Below are positions 37,445 to 49,365 of a DNA stretch of 64,000 nucleotides, in pieces. Location of the stretch: positions 27,106-91,105 of the forward strand of contig VCJN01000295.1 of assembly GCA_006384855.1 (NCBI GenBank), in the 5' to 3' direction. The translations under genes and the position numbers were made by a program. The notes under the pieces were generated by a model. It did not search any database. It worked only from the letters and a program-made list of their open reading frames with translations, and was not told where the DNA came from. How positions within the stretch are numbered: the first letter of the stretch is position 1; each line of letters opens with the position of its first letter. This DNA is from Tetraselmis striata. Taxonomy: Eukaryota; Chlorophyta; Chlorodendrophyceae; Chlorodendrales; Chlorodendraceae.

Positions 37445-39048
37445 GTGCGATGGCGGGAGGGTTGGACGCCTACCGAGGGGATTCATGAACCGGTGACCAA
37501 GAGAATGTGCTGCCGCACGTGTGGCGCCTCAGTCTCGAGGACTCGGTTCCACGATACGCACAGATGGACGGAGACGTGCGTCAAGCCGCCTCCGGACACC
37601 GCCGCGCTTGTCGCAGGCTGTGGTGATGGCACCCCCGCGGTACTTGCTGCACCGTACGTCCGTCAGCACGTATCTGCTTCGTCCAAACCCGGTGAGGCCG
37701 AAACGCGGGGAGAGCCGGGTGCATCGATACCGCCGCCGCCGCGATCCCCCCCGCCGCCCGCTCCGACGCTCTCATCTCCCCGAAACGAATCAGCGAGCTC
37801 CGCTCTACACAACGACGAGGAGGGGCGTTCGGTGTCTTCCGATGGTGGCATGTCAGCAAGCATGGCAACGCAGGCGATGAATGCCGAGCTTCACGTGGAC
37901 GCTATCATAACGAAGACGTTCGGGACGCGGGGAAGCTTTCTCGGCCAGGTAGTCCACACCCCCCTTTGCCCTCCCCGACGTCCCGTTACACCTGCCATAG
38001 GCCCATCGCCGCCATGTAATAGCCACCCGTGTGTATCATCCATCGTCCATGTCTGTTGGAGATGGAATAACGAGGACGCAGACCCGGCGGATAGGGAGCT
38101 AGTGATGAAGATGATTTACGACGACGGCGACTCGGAAGAGCTAACTGAGTTGGGCATACAACCACTATACCTGACGAGAGAGCAACTAGGCGATTGTAAT
38201 TGCAGGTAGCCTCATCAAGGCGCCAATGACGACCTAACGGCGGTGCGCCCCTTGCGCACCCACCGAAGGTGCCTTCGGGAGGTCTTGCCCGCGTTATTGT
38301 CACATAGTTTAGGTATTGTTAAGAATATCGCTCTGGCAAGGTGCAAACGATGATTTGCTAAGTATGACGGCTACACGCGCGTTCGTTTAGATGGTTTGCG
38401 CGCATGTGCCCCTGACAGGAGCTACGCAATCTTTTGGACTCCGACAGTGACGTTGATAGCGACGCCGAAGGCATCGTCGCGGGGGTTGTGGAAGGCAACC
38501 CCTATGCCGACAATTGCAGCCACAACGACGGTGAAGGAGACGCTCGCGCGAGGTATGACTTCATTACCGGGACCAACTGCGCTCGAGGGAAGTACGACGA
38601 CGGAAAGAGGTGAGCATGTATCGTGTAGACCCCCCTTTGTGACGCCGCCTACTAGTCCGTTGCCAACACCTACTCCTCGCAACAGGCGCCGTCCATTGTA
38701 CACCGGTGCTGCCGAGGCCACCCTTATGGAGGCCCCGCTCAATCTCTGCGAGTGGGAGCTGAAGCACAACATAAAGACGGCGGCGTTCGAGAGGTTGTCG
38801 AAGCTGCTGAAGAAGCACATGCTACCGAAGGACGGGTCCAAGCTTACGACGTGGACCAGTGCCTAAACGTCCCGAACATAAAGACGTATATCGTATACTG
38901 CTGCCCGTGCGACGAGCATCGGTACGGCCACTCCCTGGATGGTGACGTCCGATGCCCTTGCTGCGTTCAAACGCGCTGGACACCCGAATCGCTGCGCCAC
39001 CCGCGCCCCGCCTCGCTTCAACCACGCAAGTTTTTTCTACGAAATTGA
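37445..39048 (+). pseudogene. N-terminal relic of a CACTA-type (Tnp2-like) transposase
   Basis: Three plus-strand pieces: an open frame from about 37445 to 38209 with a cysteine pair near its start (MCCRTCGASV); a frame from 38396 to 38866 ending in EWELKHNIKTAAFERLSKLL and KKHMLPKDGSKL; and, one frame over, NVPNIKTYIVYCCPCDEH followed by CPCC near 38960. In CACTA-type transposases a helix of this kind, the LP-x-(S/N)-K-L motif and a C..C segment precede the catalytic DDE region. That catalytic region is missing after 39048. Stops at 38209 and 38866 and frame changes make it non-functional. It is not part of the complete transposon at 42024-50565. Confidence 0.5.
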
Positions 39049-40492
39049 AACTGAAATTGACTACAACAGCTAGTCTGCTGCATCCACTGGCCCAAACTGA
39101 GTTGTTCTTAGGACCTGTTATCTCTGACTATGATAGGGAACACTAGGTGTAATTACGACTCAAGCTACCGGCCTTCCTCTTGTGTGCCCAAGCCCCTCCT
39201 TCCATTGGGCTGAATCTAGGACAGCAGCGCCCCCCTGCTTTCCCTACCTAACTCATGCCTATCCCATTCAAAGCTCAGCAGGCAAGCTTAGGCAGCCGAA
39301 GCGTCCCGCCTGCAGCTACCAAGGTGAGATGGAGGAAGGGGGCTGACCGGAACAACTATGCGTTGCTCAGTATTTATCCACCGCTGAGCCGGCTAGTATG
39401 ATTGCTGGGCGGGGCTGCGATGCCCTCCGACATGTAATTGGGTAGGTTTTGCCGGTGGTGGTTTTTGGTAATCAACGGCGGGTGTCATGTGCGTGTGTGT
39501 GGTGATTTCATGGGTGTGTGTTATCATAACGAGCTGCACCGGGCACATGGTTAGTAGTGGGCGGTGTTCTTGAGTCAGTTGGCATGGTTGTTGTTCCGGT
39601 GGCTCGCGCAGCAGCTTACTGATGCGAGCTGCCAGACGGCTGGACTGCACCGTCCTCCGTTTCCCATCCACTGCATGAGTCGCGAGTGCCAGCGAGGCGT
39701 GGCTTGCTCCTTCGGCGGTTGCGGGTGGTGCCGTCCAAGCGGCTACGACCCCTGGGCTACTTCTTCTTGTGTTACGCTGATGTGGCTGCCTTGCCCTTGC
39801 CTACATGGAGAAGCTGGCGGGGGTGGTTTTCCAGCTGGATGGAGAGGCGCCGTGGGTTGCGCAGACGGTGCGACTCCGCTGTGAGGCTGGCCGATTCGGC
39901 CGCTAGTGCGGGTTGACTGGCAGGGGAGGACTGGGCAAGCAGCTATGTGGTTGCGGTGGTGAGGTGGTGGAGCTCTGCCAGTCGTTCTTTAGTGCCCTCG
40001 GGTGTGCCATCACGGAATGTGCGGTGCACTGTCGAGCGTCGGGAGAAATCGAGGGAAATGTCAGCCATACATGGTGTCCATGCTGCTGCACGATGGGCGA
40101 CGTCCACCTCCATGGTGCTGTCGTTGTCCTCGTAGTTTAGTTCGAGTTCTTCCTCGTCGCTCGTCCGCCTGCGCACCGGTCATGGCGGTTGCCGCTGGCG
40201 CTGTGGCTGTAGGTGCCGGGGCAAGGTGGGCTGCTCCGGGGGGGCGCTCCGTTGCTGCTCGGCGCTGATCGATGGCTGCCACTGCATCGGCGACTGCTCC
40301 GCGCCTCGGTGTTATGTGCTCGAATCCGGGAGGGGGGGAGGGGGGGGGGGGGGAGCGTCTGGGACCTAGGGTGCGGTCTAGGCTGTTGGGGTCGCAAGTA
40401 GTGTCAGTTGGTTTGGGCATGGTGGTGGTGGGGCTGGTGATGTGCCTGCATGGCGCTTGTAAGTACTCGTGGCAGTACTTAGTGAAACATTG
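39049..40492. other. Unassigned DNA left of the Ty3 insertion
   Basis: Minus-strand frames at 39.4-40.5 kb are proline, threonine and glutamine rich without a recognised domain. A G-run lies at 40331-40353. This could be part of another old element; nothing firm. Confidence 0.4.
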
Positions 40493-40497
40493 CTCTT
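40493..40497. repeat. 5-bp target site duplication, left copy
   Basis: CTCTT directly before the 5' LTR, matched by CTCTT at 56382-56386 directly after the 3' LTR. Five bases is the normal Ty3 integration footprint. Confidence 0.9.
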
Positions 40498-40910
40498 TGT
40501 TATACTCCATTTCCCTTTAGCCATAATGTTCTGCTATACTAGCAGGTATTACCCCCCGCAAAGGTAGTACGACTACGCATCCGCGGAGTCGCTGTACATA
40601 TTAGTATTGCGGGCGTAAATATTAGTAGTATAAGGCCGAAGACTGTTCTGGAATTCTCTAGAGTTCTCTGACTCAAGCCTTACGTGGCTAACACAGCACG
40701 GGTATCCCATGACACCCGGCTAACATAGCACAGGTATGACTATGACCTCGGCGGGTATAAATACCGCCTCGGACAAGTCTACTAGGTAGAATTCAGAGAC
40801 AGAACTATAACCCAGGAACCCCTGCAACCAGAAGAGATTGGCCATACTTTCTAAATCCTTCCGCTGCATCCTAAAGGGCCTAAAGAACAGGCTTAAGCTA
40901 GAGCCTAACA
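40498..40910 (+). repeat. 5' LTR (413 bp)
   Basis: It begins TGTTA and ends TAACA, a perfect 5-bp inverted terminus. It matches the 3' LTR at 55969-56381 except for two substitutions (TTCTGC versus TTATGC near 40528, and CTGCAACC versus CTGTAACC near 40825). It contains the presumptive promoter. Confidence 0.95.
40756..40763 (+). promoter_or_regulatory. LTR TATA box
   Basis: TATAAATA inside the near-palindrome GGCGGGTATAAATACCGCC, in the right position of the LTR for the U3 promoter. The copy in the 3' LTR is at 56227-56234. Confidence 0.6.
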
Positions 40911-40912
40911 CT

Positions 40913-40924
40913 TGGTTTCGGAGC
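40913..40924 (+). other. Primer binding site
   Basis: TGGTTTCGGAGC lies two bases after the 5' LTR. TGG at this position is what a tRNA 3' CCA end would pair with. I cannot name the tRNA. Confidence 0.6.
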
Positions 40925-40949
40925 TTAGACAGCGGTAAGCGACGTAAAG

Positions 40950-42023
40950 ATGGCTACACCAGGAGAGGCGCCACCTGAGGACAGCGGAAGCTTTCCGGTA
41001 GCGGCCACTGCCGGCGAAGCACAGCCGATTCCGCTCGAAGGAGGTCAAGAGGGCACGCAACCGACCCTCGTAACCATGATGAGCATGCTTCAACGACTAG
41101 CCGACCGAGTCGAGACTATGTCGACGGAGCAAGCGAGGATGCAAGATGTAGCGCAAGCTACAACGGCGGCAACGGCGGATATTCGCCGCTTGGACGAGTA
41201 CGTGCGACAAGGCTTCAGTCATTTCGACGACCGAGTGAACCGGAGCCGAGTTGTAGAGCAGCAGATGCGAGACCAGCTTCGTTCTGCCCGGACCAGCGAC
41301 ATGCCTGGGCTCATGCCGAGCGATGTGAAACCAGCGAAGATCGAGAAGCTATCGACTACGAATATCGACGAGCTACGGAACTGGTTTCGTCATGCACGGG
41401 GTTACCTGAAATATCACAACGTAAACCCGGAGGAACCTCGTAGCGTGTACTGGGCATCTGGCTATTTTCACGGACCCGTATCCAAGTGGTGGTACGCGCA
41501 AGTGGCGAGTACGCACGACGAAATTGGCGGCGGTTTTACCGGTATTACGCACATGGAGGCGGCACTAATCACCGAATTCTGTGGACGTACACCGGCGAAG
41601 CAAGCTCGTATCAATCTGGATCGCGCGACACAGCGGACTACAGTACAGAAGTACGCGAATTATTTCCGCGAGCAACTACTGGAGTTACTCCATCGTCACG
41701 AGGAAGATAATGTACATGACTTCCAGCGCGGACTGAAACCCCATATTCGAAAGGAAGTTGCCCTGAAAAACCCTAAGACCCTGGCAGAAGTTGTACAGGC
41801 AGCCCTGGCTGTTGAAGCTGCGGAGCGGGAGACAGATGTGCACCGCGAGATCCGTCGCGAGCGCCTAAACATCATGGACGACGATGGCGACGACGACGAG
41901 CAGTACTACAGCAGTGCTGAGGGTGAGGCTACAGAACAAGAAGACGACCTGTTGATGGCGCGGCGATTGACCGAGGAGGAGTTTGAGAGATTTAAGAAGG
42001 AGGGACGCTGCTTTATCTGCAGG
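40950..42023 (+). CDS. gag: Ty3 Gag, N-terminal part (split in the zinc knuckle)
   Basis: From the ATG at 40950 this encodes 358 residues before the inserted transposon: a disordered start, a coiled-coil-like segment, then the capsid region with WFRHARGYL and YFHGPVSKWWYAQV, as in Ty3 retrotransposon Gag proteins, and an acidic linker. It ends inside the CCHC knuckle, after the first two cysteines (codons at 42009 and 42018) and AGG at 42021. The missing histidine and last cysteine are found in the right frame beyond the insertion, at 50578 and 50593, and Gag would end at the TAA at 50653-50655. As it stands translation runs about seven codons into the transposon and stops at 42044. Confidence 0.9.
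42021..42023. repeat. 3-bp target duplication of the inserted DNA transposon (left)
   Basis: AGG before the transposon is repeated as AGG at 50566-50568 after it. Removing the transposon and one AGG restores the CCHC spacing C-x2-C-x4-H-x4-C. Confidence 0.85.
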
Positions 42024-42078
42024 CACTGTGAGATTCAGATGTGACATACGGGTGACGAAGCACTACCGTACCGGTATC

Positions 42079-43111
42079 GAGCAATTACCCTATTATGGGG
42101 CACCTTTCTGTTTAACCTAATCTCCCGAATCGCCACATTACTGCATGCCATCCCCGTCTTTTGCATCCCATTCCGGGTGCTGTTGGCTGTCTGTGGCCTG
42201 TTCTATGACTCAATTTGACAAAGTTTAGGCATAGAAGTGCCGGGTTAAGAGGGTGGAGGTCGGGCCTTTTTAGAAAATCGGAGTTTTCAAATTATGGGGC
42301 ACCCCGCGCGGCGGGCCTGCCGCGCACCATCACCTAGGGACACATGCGCGGCGACGTCACAACCACGCCCGGCCACGAGCCTAAAGACGCCCCCCCCCGC
42401 CCCCTATCTGCCCACGTTGGTGTCTAGAGGGGCTAGAGGCTGCCGGAGTGGTGGCGAGCCCTGCGCCATGGCGAGGATCTGGAGCGCCATCGCGGTCGAG
42501 GTCGGGTCGGTCCGGGGGGCGCCCACTGCCTGCGACTCTGCTGGCGTCTCGGGCGCGCCAGGCCCAGCCTGTAGAGCCTCCGCCGCGGCGCTGGCTGCAG
42601 CAACGGCCCTGGCCATAGCCTGATTGGCAATGTGCTCTGCGTCGCGGGGAGAAGGCGCGCCGCCCGTTTTTTTTTTCCGAGCCGACTCGCCAAGATCGCT
42701 CCTGCTCGCACACGCACGCACGCACGCCCACCGACCGCCCCCGCGACAGACCAACACAGCAGCCCTTCACCCCATCATCCCTGCTAGGTATGTCACGTCA
42801 CAACTGGCCCTGGTGGCGAGCCAGGTTACGAGAGGAGGTGCCGTCGGCTGGCAGAGAGCGGCCACGTGTTGCGGGTGAAGATTCGAAGTTTGAAATTTCA
42901 CATTTTCCGAGCTGACCCACCTCCACTATCCCGGTCACAGCTCCCACATACGAGGCATGCGCGCACCGCCCGCTTGGGAAAACCTAGCAGACAGATAGGT
43001 CTAGGGCTGGTGAGAAGCCCACCTCCATTCCTGCAATCCTGCTGGCTATGGCTGGCCTTGCCCCGAGAGGGTGCCCCATAATTTGGGTGCCCCATAATAG
43101 GGGAATTGCTC
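42079..43111. mobile_element. Nested 1.03-kb element with inverted ends
   Basis: GAGCAATTACCCTATTATGG at 42079 faces its near-perfect reverse complement ending at 43111, an inverted repeat of about 26 bp with one mismatch. The motif TTATGGGGCACC occurs again just inside both ends (about 42290 and 43070). No coding region is apparent. This looks like a MITE nested in the larger transposon; I could not define a target duplication. Confidence 0.6.
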
Positions 43112-43669
43112 GCTACCACTATTATCCGTGAAAGCTGCTGCTGGTGGCGGCATGTCCATCCAGTTACGTGCGAGTACATCCGGCGTTATTGCCGGCGGGC
43201 GATAAATCCTTTTTGTCATCATTCTGGTAGCCGTACATGACGTGTGATGTGCTACATGGCACTGAAGTAAAGGTGCGAGGTTGTCCGTGTAGTACCGGGT
43301 GGTACCGGGTGGTACCGGGTAGTACGCGATACATTTATTAAGCCGGTACCGGGTATCAGTACGAACCCCCTGACGATGACGAGTGGTCCTGTGGATAACT
43401 ACGACTATTAGTACATGGGAGCGCAAATCGCAGCCGTACGTACTTGGTAACACTGGGGAATTTGTAGTACTAGTACTGCTGATCGGGCCTGCCAGCCGTC
43501 CGATCAAAGGTCATCAGATGGGCGGTTTGGCTGCCATGTTTTGCCAAAGAGTGCTCACGTTACATAAATATTCGCGAGGGGGAGGGCGGGGGCAGGCAGC
43601 GGTTTGCCGAAGAATGATTGAATTACAATATTCGCGACAGCTGCCATCGGGGGATGTGGCCCGGGGGGG

Positions 43670-44100
43670 GGGGGGGGGGGGGGGGGGGGGTGCGGGGGCG
43701 GGGGGACCACGCCCGCCCCGCCCCCCCCCGCCCCCCCTCGCCGCCAGCCGCTCCCGCCTGGGGGGGGGGGGGGGGGGGGGGGGTAAAGGGGGCGGGGGCT
43801 ACTGCTTGTTCTTGTTCTTGCGTGCCCGGGGGACCCTCCGCTTCGACGATCTCGCTGCCTCCGCCTCCGCCTCCGCCTCCGCCTCCGCCTGCGCCTCCGA
43901 CTCCGCCTCCGACTCCGCGACCGTCAGTTTCTTACCTCGGCGCTTCTTCACTGGCCTCTTCCGCTTCTTGTCATCCGTCAGTGTCTTCACCATCCCGGGA
44001 GGCTGTGCCGTCGACGACGCCGCCATGAGCTTCCTTACCTTGGCGTCGGGACGCCCCCTGTGCCCAGACACCCACAACAAGCCACAATCGTTTCGCCTTT
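43670..44100 (-). other. Low-complexity ORF with lysine and glutamate/alanine repeat
   Basis: A minus-strand frame (43799-44080) encodes a basic stretch (KKRKRPVKKRRGKK) followed by an (EAEA)n run from a GCCTCC hexanucleotide repeat, then another basic stretch. Long G-runs flank it at 43663-43690 and 43760-43782. It may be the tail of a transposon protein with a nuclear localisation signal, or just repeat-driven sequence. Confidence 0.3.
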
Positions 44101-44657
44101 AAGCGGCTGAGGATGCGGCCTCCTCGGCCACCACGAGTTGCGCCGCTGGCACTGTGGAAGCCTTGGCGTTGAGGTGGGCCTTACGGCGCTCCCGGACGAA
44201 CCTGCGCGCGGCACAAGTTAGCCACGAGTGGGTGCGTGCTAATGCGGAGGATGGAGTGTTTTGTTGCGCGCCCACCTTGTCACTGGTTTCCTCATGTCTT
44301 TCTCGTCCTCCTCGATGCCGGCGGCGCGGACACGCGAGACAACAAGGCTCGCCGCCCACTTTTGCCCGGGGGGGCGAGGTCGGCCATGGCGCTGTGAGCG
44401 GTGAAGGGGGGGGGGGGGGGGGGGGGCGGCCGAGGTGGAGAAACTAACACCCAGTCGACGACCGCCTTCCGCAGCAGTCAACGACACATCGGAGGCGAGG
44501 AGCAGCGCGCCACTACTATTTATATGCACGTATTGTCAAGAGCTAGTCGGTGCGGCATTGTGTCGGTGTAATTTCGCAATGTTTATTGTTGAAGTAGCAC
44601 GGCGTAATGGATACGGCGAGTGAATCCGGGATAATGTGTGCGACGAATGTGCGCACG

Positions 44658-44700
44658 CAGCGGTGTGCGGCGGTGTGCGGCGGTGTGCGGCGGTGTGCAC
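44658..44700. repeat. Short tandem repeat, GGTGTGCGGC unit
   Basis: Four copies of a ten-base unit within the DNA transposon, 120 bases before the ~370-bp array. Confidence 0.85.
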
Positions 44701-44820
44701 CGATGTTAATATAGTGTGAATATTATATCGGCCATAGACGATCAGGTCTGGCAGCACCGCCCGTGCTTGTAAATAAGCGACAATGGGTCTAGTCTCCCGC
44801 TAGTCTGTGCACCGCAAGTG

Positions 44821-45925
44821 CACTCCGCAAGCCTCGCCTCCATCCGCGTCGGAACCGGTAGTAAGTGTTGTTGTGTGCGCACATCGTGACAACATTACAC
44901 GGTGGCAATTGCAATTATTAGCGGTGGATAATGTGAAGGCGTTTTCGAAATCGACAGAGAATGAGGCGGTGCTGGCGGAGTGCATTGGCGGTGCACAGAA
45001 TAGCGTGTTGCTGGGGTTTTGGCTGCATCGGACGCCGTATTCCCACCCATCCGGCACGGAATGTCCGGTTTTCACACATTTGTGTGTTAATAAAGCAGTG
45101 TGAATATTACGCGTCTTTTACGCCGGGTGGATGGGCATCCGGCGTCCGATGCACCCCAATTATTTGCAGCACGCTACTCTACGCACCCCCAACGCACTCC
45201 GCAAGCCTCGCCTCCATCCGCGTCGGAACCGGTAGTAAGTGTTGTTGTGTGCGCACATCGTGACAACATTACACGGTGGCAATTGCAATTAGCGGTGGAC
45301 AATGTGAAGGCGTTTTCGAAATCGACAGAGAATGAGGCGGTGCTGGCGGAGTGCATTGGCGGTGCACATAATAGCGTGTTGCTGGGGTTTTGGCTGCATC
45401 GGACGCCGTATTCCCACCCATCCGGCACGGAATGTCCGGTTTTCACACATTTGTGTGTTAATAAAGTGTGAATATTACGCGTCTTTTACGCCGGGTGGGT
45501 GGGCATCCGGCGTCCGATGCACCCCAATTATTTGCAGCACGCTACTCTACGCACCCCCAACGCACTCCGCAAGCCTCGCCTCCATCCGCGTCGGAACCGG
45601 TAGTAAGTGTTGTTGTGTGCGCACATCGTGACAACATTACACGGTGGCAATTGCAATTAGCGGTGGGTAATGTGAAGGCGTTTTCGAAATCGACAGAGAA
45701 TGAGGCGGTGCTGGCGGAGTGCATTGGCGGTGCACAGAATAGCGTGTTGCTGGGGTTTTGGCTGCATCGGACGCCGTATTCCCACCCATCCGGCACGGAA
45801 TGTCCGGTTTTCACACATTTGCGTGTGAATATATATAGTGTGAATATTACGTAGGCGTCTTTTACGCTGGGTGGATGGGCATCCGGCGTCCGATGCACCC
45901 CGAATCTCACCAACACGCTACTCTA
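44821..45925. repeat. Tandem array, three copies of a ~370-bp unit
   Basis: Copies start at about 44821, 45195 and 45563 (spacing 374 and 368) and are almost identical. Small differences include a TTATTAGCGG versus TTAGCGG block and an ATATATAG expansion before 45840. A degenerate fourth start is seen at 45926. Each unit contains an imperfect inverted pair built on GCATCGGACGCCG and CGGCGTCCGATGC. Short open frames repeat with the unit and are not genes. Confidence 0.9.
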
Positions 45926-46920
45926 CGCACCCCCAACGCATTCTGCCAGCCCCCCCTCTTTCCGCGCAGGTCCTACGTTCCATTGTATGTATATACATAC
46001 GTACATGTATTGCTCCGAAACCAGCCCAAACTTTATGAGTGCACAAGTGTAAATGGGGGGGGGGGGTGGGGGGGGGATGTGGCGGCGGGGCATCCACTCA
46101 CACATACCCCGGCGATGCATGACAAATATTACATGCCGTGGCGGGTCGGCGGGCCGACCCGGCGGGCCGACCCGGCGGGGGGGGGGGGGGGGGGGGGGGC
46201 GTCTATTCAACTACACGTGCGACAGTGTCGTTTCGTGGAGCAGTATATGTGCCCGGCCTCATTTATACCGCCCCCTACCTGCGCTGCATGGTCTACCCCT
46301 AAGAATTACTTAGCACAAACCGCCATTACTTAATAGGAACCTAGCACAGCCAGGCTTATATGCCCGCTTTCCCGATCAACTTCTACGCACTTTCCGTCCC
46401 TCAACCGCCGGACATGGGGGTTAAGCCGCCAGCCTCGGCAGTTGCTTAGCCAGACTTGGCATCCCGTACCGTGTCCATGGCTTCGCAGCTCTGCCGCTGG
46501 CACACGCCGAGTCCGGCGCTTGCTGCCGCGGGGTTGCGCACGCATGCACGCACGGTAATACGCCGCCGACGCCGCCACGCTTACTTCCACCACCTTCGCC
46601 AGCCGCAGCTTCGCACGCCTTTCCGCCGACATACGAAACGCACGAATCCCCCCCCGTCCCCGCGTCATGTATATTATATTCGAGGCGACTATGCGGGGCG
46701 CAGCACACGCCGCGGCGTGGGTCGGCGGAGCGACAGGCGGCGGGAGCCCTAATGGCCGGGCAGTATCCACACCCACACAGGCACCGCCGCTCACCTCCGA
46801 CGCGGATGAACCGCCTCCCAAAGGAAACATGCCGGTTGGTGGTAAGCCCAGCAGGCGTGCGCGGGGTGCCGGCGCCGGTACTGGTGCGACGGAGCTGTCG
46901 CGTCAGGAACCGCACCGCAT

Positions 46921-47562
46921 GTGGAGCAACACATGGCGGTGCCGGCCCGACCTATGTCTAGGGCCACCTCCTCACAACACCCCGCCACGACGGCGTCGGC
47001 CACCGCCGACGGCGCCGTTGCGGGGGGGGACGCCCTGCCAGGCGACGATGATGCGCCTGGTGCGCCGCGTCAGGAGGCAGAGGAGGCCGTGGTCGAGGCG
47101 ACTGATCGGGCTGAGGGGGTTGTCGAGGCGAGCGAGGCTGCGCTCGCGCCACCCGCCCCGCAGCCACCTGCGGGACATGCCGACTTGCTCGTCGCCATGT
47201 TGACCGGAGCACTACGAGCAGTGGCGGGAGGCGGCCACATGCACTATCATGTGCGTGTCCTGGCCGGACGCCCGTCATGCGTGGACTGCGGCCAACGGAC
47301 GGACTGGGAGTGTTGCTGCGACGGCACCCCGGCTTTGTGCGGCCCCAAGTACCCATGCATGGCGACCCATCAGCGGGCAGTCCCCTGCCCGACCACGGCC
47401 ACGAAGAGGGCGGAGTTCCGCCATGTCAGGGACGCGTTCCACGACGCGACTCGCGCCGCCGTGTGTGAGGCTTCCGAGAAGGCACGCGCGGCTGGTAGGG
47501 TGCGCAGGGTGAGGCGGCGGACGGCCCAGGAGCTGAAGGAGAGCGAGACATGCCGTCAGTGA
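46921..47562 (+). CDS. Cysteine-rich ORF of the DNA transposon
   Basis: This 213-codon plus-strand frame has an alanine/glutamate-rich first half and a cysteine/histidine cluster near residues 115-145: C-x2-C, WECCC, LC, C, H, ending in basic residues. The spacing recalls the C-terminal cysteine-rich domain of piggyBac-type transposases, but no DDE core is attached and that family leaves a TTAA duplication, unlike this element. The start is uncertain; an upstream exon in 46.67-46.98 kb is possible. Treated as a transposon protein of unknown role. Confidence 0.4.
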   Translation: MEQHMAVPARPMSRATSSQHPATTASATADGAVAGGDALPGDDDAPGAPRQEAEEAVVEATDRAEGVVEASEAALAPPAPQPPAGHADLLVAMLTGALRAVAGGGHMHYHVRVLAGRPSCVDCGQRTDWECCCDGTPALCGPKYPCMATHQRAVPCPTTATKRAEFRHVRDAFHDATRAAVCEASEKARAAGRVRRVRRRTAQELKESETCRQ

Positions 47563-48326
47563 GGTCGGGCGCAATGTCATTGGGTGGGGCACACGGACGT
47601 GTAACACTTGCACTTTGCGCGTACTGCTGGGTTACATCCAGGCTGCGTCACACCGGAAAGGCTGCGTTGCCACTGCAAACGATGCTACGCCTCACTCGGT
47701 AGCAACCGCTGCCCCGCCCATCCCACTCGGGATGCTGAGAGCAGCTAAAGGGCACCGGGGGCGGGGCAAGAGGGAGCAGGGCCAATGATTGTGGAAGAGC
47801 GGGGACCCGCTTGCATGCCATCGTATTATATCTTGCACAATATCTGTTGCTGCACTCATATCTCACATCACTAGCTTAGCTATAGTGATTCCCCCCCCCC
47901 CCCCCCCCCCCGCACCGCGTACGCACAAGCCTGGGTATACGCATCAACTGCCCGCCGGGATGAGAAACTGGTATTGGTAGTGTGTCTGTGGGGTGGAGGG
48001 GGGGGGGCAAAAGAGCTGCCAATTGCTGCCAAGCTGGTGCGTTACATTGGGGCAGGCGCTGGGCAGACAATTGGGGCTCGCTTCAGAGCATTGTCTAGTG
48101 CCTATGCGGCTGCGCCGCCTCCGCCGCATGCAGACTCTGCGGGCTCACCAGCACCGCCACCTCAGTCATGCGGCCCTGCATCCCGCAGCCCGCCGCCGTC
48201 AGCCAGATCAGAGGTATCCAGAAGCCAGTGCTGGGGTTGTTGCGGCATGACCGCATAGTTTTCAGCGGCTGCCGTCCACAGCTTGTAATGCATCCCTTTC
48301 CGCCGATTCCGCTGTATGCCCTGTCT

Positions 48327-48489
48327 TGGCGCCGCGCTGCCCCGGCCGCCGCGCCTTGGCGCCGCGCTGCCCCGGCCGCCGCGCCTTGGCGCCGCGCTGC
48401 CCCGGCCGCCGCGCCTTGGCGCCGCGCTGCCCCGGCCGCCGCGCCTTGGCGCCGCGCTGCCCCGGCCGCCGCGCCTTGGCGCCGCGCGG
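48327..48489. repeat. 30-bp minisatellite, about 5.4 copies
   Basis: Perfect 30-base repeats of a GC-rich unit starting CTTGGCGCCGCGCTGCC. Because 30 is a multiple of three, the repeat is open in several frames; on the minus strand it would encode RRQGAAAGAA five times. Confidence 0.95.
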
Positions 48490-49365
48490 GGTATCGAGTC
48501 CTCCCCTCCCTAGTGAGCGCGTCCACCTGCGCCTTGCGCTCGGGGCCGTCCTCCTCCGTCACCACATTCTGCAACCCCCACCGCGTGACGAACCACGCAG
48601 CTCCTTGCATGCGCTTGTACATGTGCCCAAGCACCGCCTAGGGACGCGAAGCTCCTTCTCGGTCATGATCGCCTTCACCCGGGCCTCCTCGAGCAGCGGA
48701 CCGGCGTTAAGAATGGAAAACGTTTCCATGTGGTGCAAGCAGTCCTCCATGACCCAGCCGGACTGCACCGTCACCTTGCCTGACCCTGCAGTCATGGAGG
48801 GGAATGCCGTCACGCCCACGCCCACGCCCACGCCCACGCCCGGGGGGGGGGGGGGGGGGGTTACCTTTCGATTCTTGGACACTGCAAACGAAGGGCGCAA
48901 CCCGCGTTCAAAGTTGCTGGGTATCGGGACTAAAGCCTGGCGCCGGTCTTCCTGCTTCATAGCTCGGAATCCAATGTGGCCCTGCACGGTGACAAATTTC
49001 CTCCAAAAGTCCCTTCCCAAGCAAAAAAAAAACAGGTGGAACGGCGCGAGGGGGAAGAGGTTGATCATGCTGACATAGCCCAGGACCACATGCACATGGC
49101 ACACGCCATGGCAGCCAGTGTTCTGCTTGGCCTCCGCCAGCCGGGTTGTGTTGAACGCACGCCGGGCAAGGTGCGTGATTCACTGGACAAGTCATCGCCT
49201 TGATGGACGGTTACCAAGCGAGCCTCCCCGTCCGCATCCACAGGGGGGTGCTCCTGGGCAGCCGCCATAGCCTCCACAACCTGCCACGCCGACCGGGCGG
49301 GTGCGTGTGATTCCATACAACCGCAGTTGAGCGGTGCCACCAGCACGCAGGCCGGGCCCACTCAC

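Noticed and set aside
44821-45925. Series of similar ~100-codon frames
   Set aside because: They repeat with the tandem unit on both strands and are by-products of the array.
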